The notes under the pieces: generated by a model | Database searches by the model: none | What the model saw: only the letters and a program-made list of their open reading frames with translations | What the model was told of the DNA's origin: nothing | Translations under genes and position numbers: made by a program | NCBI GenBank assembly: GCA_049340005.1 | Contig: JBMPIY010000005.1 | Direction: 5' to 3' (one strand) | DNA from: CAXBDP01 sp963974465 | Lineage (GTDB): Bacteria > Bacteroidota > Bacteroidia > Cytophagales > Cyclobacteriaceae | DNA length: 64,000 nucleotides | Part shown: in pieces, positions 60,192 through 64,000 of the stretch | Position numbering within the stretch: position 1 is the first letter of the stretch | Layout of the letters: every line of letters begins with the position of its first letter

Positions 60192-61442
60192 ATGAAGAAT
60201 TTCCTAATCAACACTTTCTTGATTCTGATCAGTTTGGCTATAGGTGTTTATATAGTAGAATTGATAGCACGTAAAATTGAGCCAAAAGAAGTTTTTGAAG
60301 GATCAGGGGGTAGCTATTTGCAGCATGAAACGCTTGGTTTTGTCCCTAAGCCAGGGAAAGGACGCGTAATTACCAATGAATTTGATGCCACATACATTGT
60401 GAACGAAGATTATATGAATGACCTTCCTCTAGAAGCACCTCAACTTGTTGATTCTGGAAATGTAATTGTACTTGGCGATTCTCATACCTTTGCTTTAGGT
60501 GTGAACCGGGAGCAAACCTTTCCTTGGGTATTAAATGATCTGGTGCAATCTGAAGGGCTAATAAATGGTAAGGTTTGGAATGCTGGATCTATCGGCTACA
60601 GTTTAAGTCAGTATTTACTAAAATACCGTGAATTAGCTCCAAAAATTAATGCTGATTTGGTTGTAATAAGTTTCTCCCAAGCCACAGATTTGTATGACCA
60701 TATTCCACCATCTAGAGGTGGTTTTATTTATGGGTCAACCTTTGGTAGAATTTACCATGATCTCGATGATAAAGGTCGGTTAATCGAAAAGACTGAATTG
60801 GTTGGGAAGTATAGCGCAGATGGTAGTTTTTCTGAAGTGAAACAATCTGCTGAAAATACTAACTCTAATGAGCAAGCTCAAACTCAGCAAACCACCAATA
60901 AAGTTAATCGTCTTCAAAAGTTTAAAGATAATCTACATTATCGCTCGGCACTTTATAGGATGTTGAAAAGATCTAAAATTGCTATGTGGGTAGCTACAAG
61001 GTTTCGACCGGGTGGGCAATCATTATGGCCAGGCTTAGATACAAGTCTTAAGATAGAATTAACAGAAGACGATCAATACAGAATGGACTTGGCAAAAGCA
61101 TTAATAGCTCAAATTGCAAAAGAGGCAAAAGCAAATGGTAGTGAAGTCCTTTTTGTAAATATACCCTATATTGCAACGGTTTACGATGATGTATGGGATG
61201 CCTCATTTGGTTCTCAGCCAAAAGTATATGATCGTTTTTTAGGTAGCTCAAGGATGAAGCAGATTTGTGAAGAAGTTGACATTCATTACCTAGATCTGAC
61301 GAATGCTTTTATTACTGAAGTTGAAAGTAAAGGTAATTGGCTTCACTTCCCAATTGATGCACATCCAAATATTGCTGGCCATCAGTTAATTGGAGAAGAA
61401 ATATTGAATTTTGTTAAAGTAAATCAGCTAGTAAAACAGTAA
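60192..61442 (+). CDS. membrane-anchored SGNH hydrolase-like protein
   Basis: This is a 416-residue protein with one N-terminal TM helix (about 5-25) and an SGNH/GDSL-like domain: I-V-L-G-D-S-H-T-F near 94 with the Ser as nucleophile candidate, I-S-F-S-Q near 160, and a late H-P-N-I-A-G-H near 396 carrying the catalytic His. Similar proteins act in sugar O-acetylation or deacetylation. It starts one base after the first carbamoyltransferase. A Gln/Thr/Asn-rich stretch at about 220-240 marks a linker. Confidence 0.75.
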   Translation: MKNFLINTFLILISLAIGVYIVELIARKIEPKEVFEGSGGSYLQHETLGFVPKPGKGRVITNEFDATYIVNEDYMNDLPLEAPQLVDSGNVIVLGDSHTFALGVNREQTFPWVLNDLVQSEGLINGKVWNAGSIGYSLSQYLLKYRELAPKINADLVVISFSQATDLYDHIPPSRGGFIYGSTFGRIYHDLDDKGRLIEKTELVGKYSADGSFSEVKQSAENTNSNEQAQTQQTTNKVNRLQKFKDNLHYRSALYRMLKRSKIAMWVATRFRPGGQSLWPGLDTSLKIELTEDDQYRMDLAKALIAQIAKEAKANGSEVLFVNIPYIATVYDDVWDASFGSQPKVYDRFLGSSRMKQICEEVDIHYLDLTNAFITEVESKGNWLHFPIDAHPNIAGHQLIGEEILNFVKVNQLVKQ

Positions 61443-61445
61443 TCC

Positions 61446-61595
61446 ATGGAATTTCTAAGAGACATGTTAAAATTTATGGGTGAGCGGAAAAAATTCTGGC
61501 TTGCACCGATAATCATTGTATTAGTGTTATTAGGCTTATTAATTGTCATAGGTGGCGGTTCTGCCGTTGCGCCATTCATCTACACAATATTTTAA
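61446..61595 (+). CDS. 49-residue DUF5989 / SxtK-like membrane protein
   Basis: This small gene encodes M-E-F-L-R-D-M-L-K-F-M-G-E-R-K-K-F-W-L-A-P then a single TM helix, ending S-A-V-A-P-F-I-Y-T-I-F. That is the DUF5989 pattern, found beside carbamoyltransferases and named SxtK in saxitoxin clusters. Function unknown. It overlaps the next gene start as TAATG. Confidence 0.85.
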   Translation: MEFLRDMLKFMGERKKFWLAPIIIVLVLLGLLIVIGGGSAVAPFIYTIF

Positions 61596-61960
61596 TGAAA
61601 GCTAGCAATACTACCTATAAGACCCTGTTGGTCATGATCACAGGCTTATTGGTTTTTTTCTATTTCTTACAGATTGATATTTTAGTTTATATCTCTTTGG
61701 GTATCGGGCTTGCTGCTATTATTTCCTCCCGCTTGGCTGCTGGTATAGAGTGGCTATGGCTTAAGCTTGCGGAAATTTTGGGGTGGATAAATTCTCGGAT
61801 ACTTTTAAGTATTGTGTATTTTATATTTCTTTTTCCTCTAGCCTTATTTAGAAGGATTTTCCAAAAAGAAACAAACTGGAAGCTCAATAAAGGGAAGAAG
61901 AGTTTTTACGTAGAAAGAAACCATACTTACACCAAAGAAGATCTAATTAACCCTTGGTAA
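61595..61960 (+). CDS. SxtJ-family membrane protein
   Basis: This is a 121-residue protein with three TM helices and a charged C-terminus. It fits the SxtJ family, which sits beside carbamoyltransferases and DUF5989. The exact role is unknown; a membrane scaffold or accessory for the carbamoyltransferase is plausible. Its start overlaps the DUF5989 stop (TAATG), and the second carbamoyltransferase follows three bases after its stop. Confidence 0.78.
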   Translation: MKASNTTYKTLLVMITGLLVFFYFLQIDILVYISLGIGLAAIISSRLAAGIEWLWLKLAEILGWINSRILLSIVYFIFLFPLALFRRIFQKETNWKLNKGKKSFYVERNHTYTKEDLINPW

Positions 61961-61963
61961 TTC

Positions 61964-63688
61964 ATGTATATTTTAGGTATTAACGCCTACCACGGCGACT
62001 CCTCAGCCTGTATCATAAAGGACGGCGAAATAATCGCCGCTACAGAGGAGGAAAGATTTACACGTATTAAGCATTGGGCTGGATTTCCCGAATTGAGCAT
62101 TAAGTTTTGCCTAAAAGAAGCAAATATCGAGGTGACTCAATTAGACGGAATTGCCATTTCGAGAGATCCTTCTGCCAATATTCATAAGAAAATAATGCAT
62201 GCGGCCAAGAAAATGGTAAGCATCAAAAGCCTTAAAGATAGACTATCGAACTCCTTGAAAGTAGGTAATGCCAAAGAGCAATTAGCAGACTGTTTTGGAG
62301 TAAATGTAAAAGATATAAAAGCAAAATTATATCAAGTAGAGCATCACCGCAGTCACTTAGCAAGTGCATATTTTCCTTCTCCCTTTCCTGAAGCAGCATT
62401 GCTTTCTATTGATGGTTTTGGAGATTTCACTAGTACCATGACTGGTATTGGCAAAGACGGCCAAATTACCGTTTTTGATTCAGTGATTTATCCTCATTCT
62501 ATAGGGATTTTCTATACAGGGCTTACTCAATACTTGGGTTTTCCGAATTATGGTGATGAATACAAAGTGATGGGTTTGGCGCCATATGGTGAGCCTAAAT
62601 ATTGTGATGAATTAAAGAAGGTGATTTTCCCAACCAGCGATGGACTTTTTAAATTAGAAACCAAGTACTTCAAACACGCTAAGGAAGGTGTAAGTATGTC
62701 ATGGGAAGGTGGAGAACCCCATATTGATCCGATCTTCTCGCCGGAATTGGAAAATCTGCTCGGTACAGCTAGAAAAAAGGGAGAACCATTAGAGCAAAAG
62801 CATAAGGATTTAGCTACCTCGGTTCAAAAGGTAACAGAAGATATCATTTTTCACCTGATGAACTCATTGCACGCCAAAACAGGCCTAGATAGTATATGTG
62901 TGGCGGGAGGTGTAGCACAAAATTCAGTTGCTAATGGAAAAATTACGCGCAATACACCATTCAAAAATATATATGTCCCATCTGCTGGACATGATGCAGG
63001 GACGGCTGCTGGAGCTGCTATGTATGTGTACCACCAAATTTTAAAGCAACCTAGAGTTGCTCCAATTTGGCATGCATATACCGGATCAAAATTCTCTGAT
63101 AAGGAAATTAAGGAAGTACTAGCTCAAAATAATATAAGCTATCTAGAGCTTACAGATGAGGAATTATACGACAAAGTAACTAACCGCTTGATAGATTCTG
63201 GCGTTGTGGGATGGTTTCAGGGGAGAGCTGAGTTCGGACCAAGAGCCTTAGGCAACCGCTCAATTTTGGCGGATCCCAGAAGAACTGATGCGAAGGATTT
63301 GCTCAATGAAAAAATCAAACGTAGAGAAAGCTTTAGACCTTTTGCGCCATCGATACTTGCAGAATATGTAGAGGAGTACTTCGAGGTAAATGATAAGGTG
63401 CCATTTATGGAGAAGGTTTTTCCAATCAAAGAAGAAAAACATTCTGTAATCCCAGCAGTGACCCATGTGGATGGCACAGGTCGTTTGCAGTCTGTGGATA
63501 AGGAGTTTTCACCCAGATACCATGCCTTAATTAGTGCTTTCAAAGCAAAAACAGGAGTACCAGTTTTGTTGAATACATCTTTCAATGAAAATGAGCCGAT
63601 TGTAAATAATCCGCAAGAAGCACTAAATTGCTTTCTTCGTACCAAAATGGATATGTTGGTTATGGGCAATATTGTAGTCGAAAGATAA
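61964..63688 (+). CDS. O-carbamoyltransferase, NodU/CmcH family (2)
   Basis: This is a 574-residue paralogue of the enzyme at 58322. It has E-H-H-R-S-H-L-A-S-A-Y in the Kae1-like part, C-V-A-G-G-V-A-Q-N, and Q-G-R-A-E-F-G-P-R-A-L-G-N-R. The C-terminal domain has N-T-S-F-N-E-N-E-P-I where the first enzyme has N-V-R-G-E-P-I. It lies three bases after the SxtJ-like gene, so the DUF5989-SxtJ-carbamoyltransferase order matches the sxtKJI set. Two enzymes in one operon suggest two carbamoylated positions. Confidence 0.92.
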   Translation: MYILGINAYHGDSSACIIKDGEIIAATEEERFTRIKHWAGFPELSIKFCLKEANIEVTQLDGIAISRDPSANIHKKIMHAAKKMVSIKSLKDRLSNSLKVGNAKEQLADCFGVNVKDIKAKLYQVEHHRSHLASAYFPSPFPEAALLSIDGFGDFTSTMTGIGKDGQITVFDSVIYPHSIGIFYTGLTQYLGFPNYGDEYKVMGLAPYGEPKYCDELKKVIFPTSDGLFKLETKYFKHAKEGVSMSWEGGEPHIDPIFSPELENLLGTARKKGEPLEQKHKDLATSVQKVTEDIIFHLMNSLHAKTGLDSICVAGGVAQNSVANGKITRNTPFKNIYVPSAGHDAGTAAGAAMYVYHQILKQPRVAPIWHAYTGSKFSDKEIKEVLAQNNISYLELTDEELYDKVTNRLIDSGVVGWFQGRAEFGPRALGNRSILADPRRTDAKDLLNEKIKRRESFRPFAPSILAEYVEEYFEVNDKVPFMEKVFPIKEEKHSVIPAVTHVDGTGRLQSVDKEFSPRYHALISAFKAKTGVPVLLNTSFNENEPIVNNPQEALNCFLRTKMDMLVMGNIVVER

Positions 63689-63740
63689 TTTCATAAAGCT
63701 CAATCCAGTTCCAATCTTTTACCATCAAAACTCAAGAGCA

Positions 63741-64000
63741 TTGCTGATATCTCTGATCACTGTTTGCTACAATTCAGCCCAAACGCTGGAACGAACCATT
63801 CAATCAGTGGCTAGTCAGACTTATGCTAATTTTGAGTACATCATTGTAGATGGTGCTTCTACTGATGGTACGATTGAAATTATTAAGGCACATTCTGATT
63901 TTGTGTCAAAATGGATTTCAGAACCAGATAAGGGAATTTACGATGCAATGAACAAAGGCATTGACATGGCAACTGGCGAGGTAATTGGTTTCCTAAATGC
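63741..64000 (+). CDS. family 2 glycosyltransferase, cut by the window end
   Basis: The first 86 residues are visible: L-I-T-V-C-Y-N-S-A, then F-E-Y-I-I-V-D-G-A-S-T-D-G-T, and W-I-S-E-P-D-K-G-I-Y-D-A-M-N-K-G. These are the N-terminal nucleotide-binding motifs of GT-A transferases of the colanic-acid type. The TTG at 63741 is the most likely start, since no ATG lies upstream in frame after the preceding gene. Confidence 0.75.
   Translation, partial: MLISLITVCYNSAQTLERTIQSVASQTYANFEYIIVDGASTDGTIEIIKAHSDFVSKWISEPDKGIYDAMNKGIDMATGEVIGFLN

Larger units (their letters stand above)
2617..62910. repeat. dispersed octamer GCGGGAGG, 41 copies
   Basis: Plus-strand starts: 2617, 4609, 10300, 13966, 18057, 18651, 24072, 28604, 32944, 36383, 37484, 39882, 43171, 43334, 43417, 46254, 50478, 51508, 54862, 56522, 59267, 59360, 62903. 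Minus-strand copies (CCTCCCGC) start at 3604, 7370, 9898, 10509, 14798, 18434, 27388, 27870, 31140, 33281, 35596, 40716, 44916, 51975, 52129, 55558, 57952, 61725. Counts were made by eye. The ninth base is A, T or G and never C. Only a few one-off variants were noticed (ACGGGAGG 7089, CCGGGAGG near 29563, CCTCCCGT 21048, CCTCCCGA 33094). 35 copies lie in genes and 6 between genes. Confidence 0.9.

Noticed and set aside
2617..62910. GCGGGAGG as a Shine-Dalgarno site or a protein repeat
   Set aside because: It lies inside genes, on both strands and in all codon registers, not 5-10 bases before starts. Starts here lack Shine-Dalgarno sequences, as usual for Bacteroidota.
1..64000. Prophage, insertion sequence, tRNA or rRNA genes
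   Set aside because: No integrase, transposase, phage structural gene, tRNA-like cloverleaf or rRNA segment was found on reading both strands, though tRNA detection by eye is limited.

Overview
The window looks like a chromosomal segment of a Bacteroidota bacterium, most likely a Cytophagales-type lineage (inferred from gene families, not from a marker gene). The support is a low GC content by eye, starts without Shine-Dalgarno sequences, several promoters of the Bacteroidota form TTTG-N17-23-TAnnTTTG, a type IX secretion (type B) C-terminal sorting domain, DUF4221, DUF3667 and DUF5694 proteins, a LytTR/LytS pair, a SusC-like TonB receptor, and intergenic palindromic repeats of the REP kind common in this phylum. 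No rRNA, tRNA, CRISPR array, phage or intact transposase was seen.

Layout. 1-3.5 kb is an accessory region: REP-like repeats, a secreted cysteine peptide / DUF4221 beta-propeller / thioredoxin-like lipoprotein cassette, and a hicA(frameshifted)-hicB toxin-antitoxin remnant. 3.5-6.3 kb holds a small membrane protein and a penicillin-acylase-type hydrolase. 6.5-12.7 kb is a complete CMP-pseudaminic acid pathway (pseB, pseC, pseF, a Pse-associated methylase, a pseG-pseH fusion, pseI), followed by kdsC-kdsA and a Wza/Wzc export pair whose kinase ends in a long Tyr-Gly tail (12.8-17.6 kb). 17.7-27.3 kb holds a TonB receptor, a site-2 protease with CBS domains, a Kef-type antiporter and a LytS/LytR-type two-component system. 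27.5-32.5 kb is lineage-specific: a small unknown gene, a PKD lipoprotein beside a decayed relative, DUF3307 plus SatD with a striking tandem operator array, and a lipoprotein. 32.6-56.7 kb is mostly housekeeping: hutI, a DUF3667 protein, an Fbp-type iron ABC transporter, DoxX, an M1 peptidase, a fused hydantoinase/oxoprolinase, a glycosyltransferase, ybaB/ebfC, a T9SS-exported LRR protein, hutH overlapping hisS, an unlisted 51-aa basic protein, nitroreductase plus pirin, an Mpo1-like protein and Acr3. 57.0-64.0 kb starts a surface polysaccharide operon with a glycosyltransferase, two O-carbamoyltransferases, an SGNH protein, and SxtK-like (DUF5989) and SxtJ-like membrane proteins, running off the window in another glycosyltransferase.

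The most unusual signal is not a gene. The octamer GCGGGAGG occurs 41 times by hand count (23 on +, 18 on -), about once per 1.6 kb, where random expectation at this base composition is below one. It sits in genes of every kind, in all six codon registers, on both strands and between genes. That points to selection at the DNA level: a Chi-like recombination signal, a DNA-uptake or segregation signal, or another genome-wide mark. It is one substitution from the Haemophilus Chi variant GCTGGAGG and two from E. coli Chi.

Functionally the window is dominated by cell-surface construction (pseudaminic acid, KDO, capsule/EPS export, carbamoylation) and by metal and redox homeostasis, with several operator-like palindromes placed directly upstream of the genes they would control.
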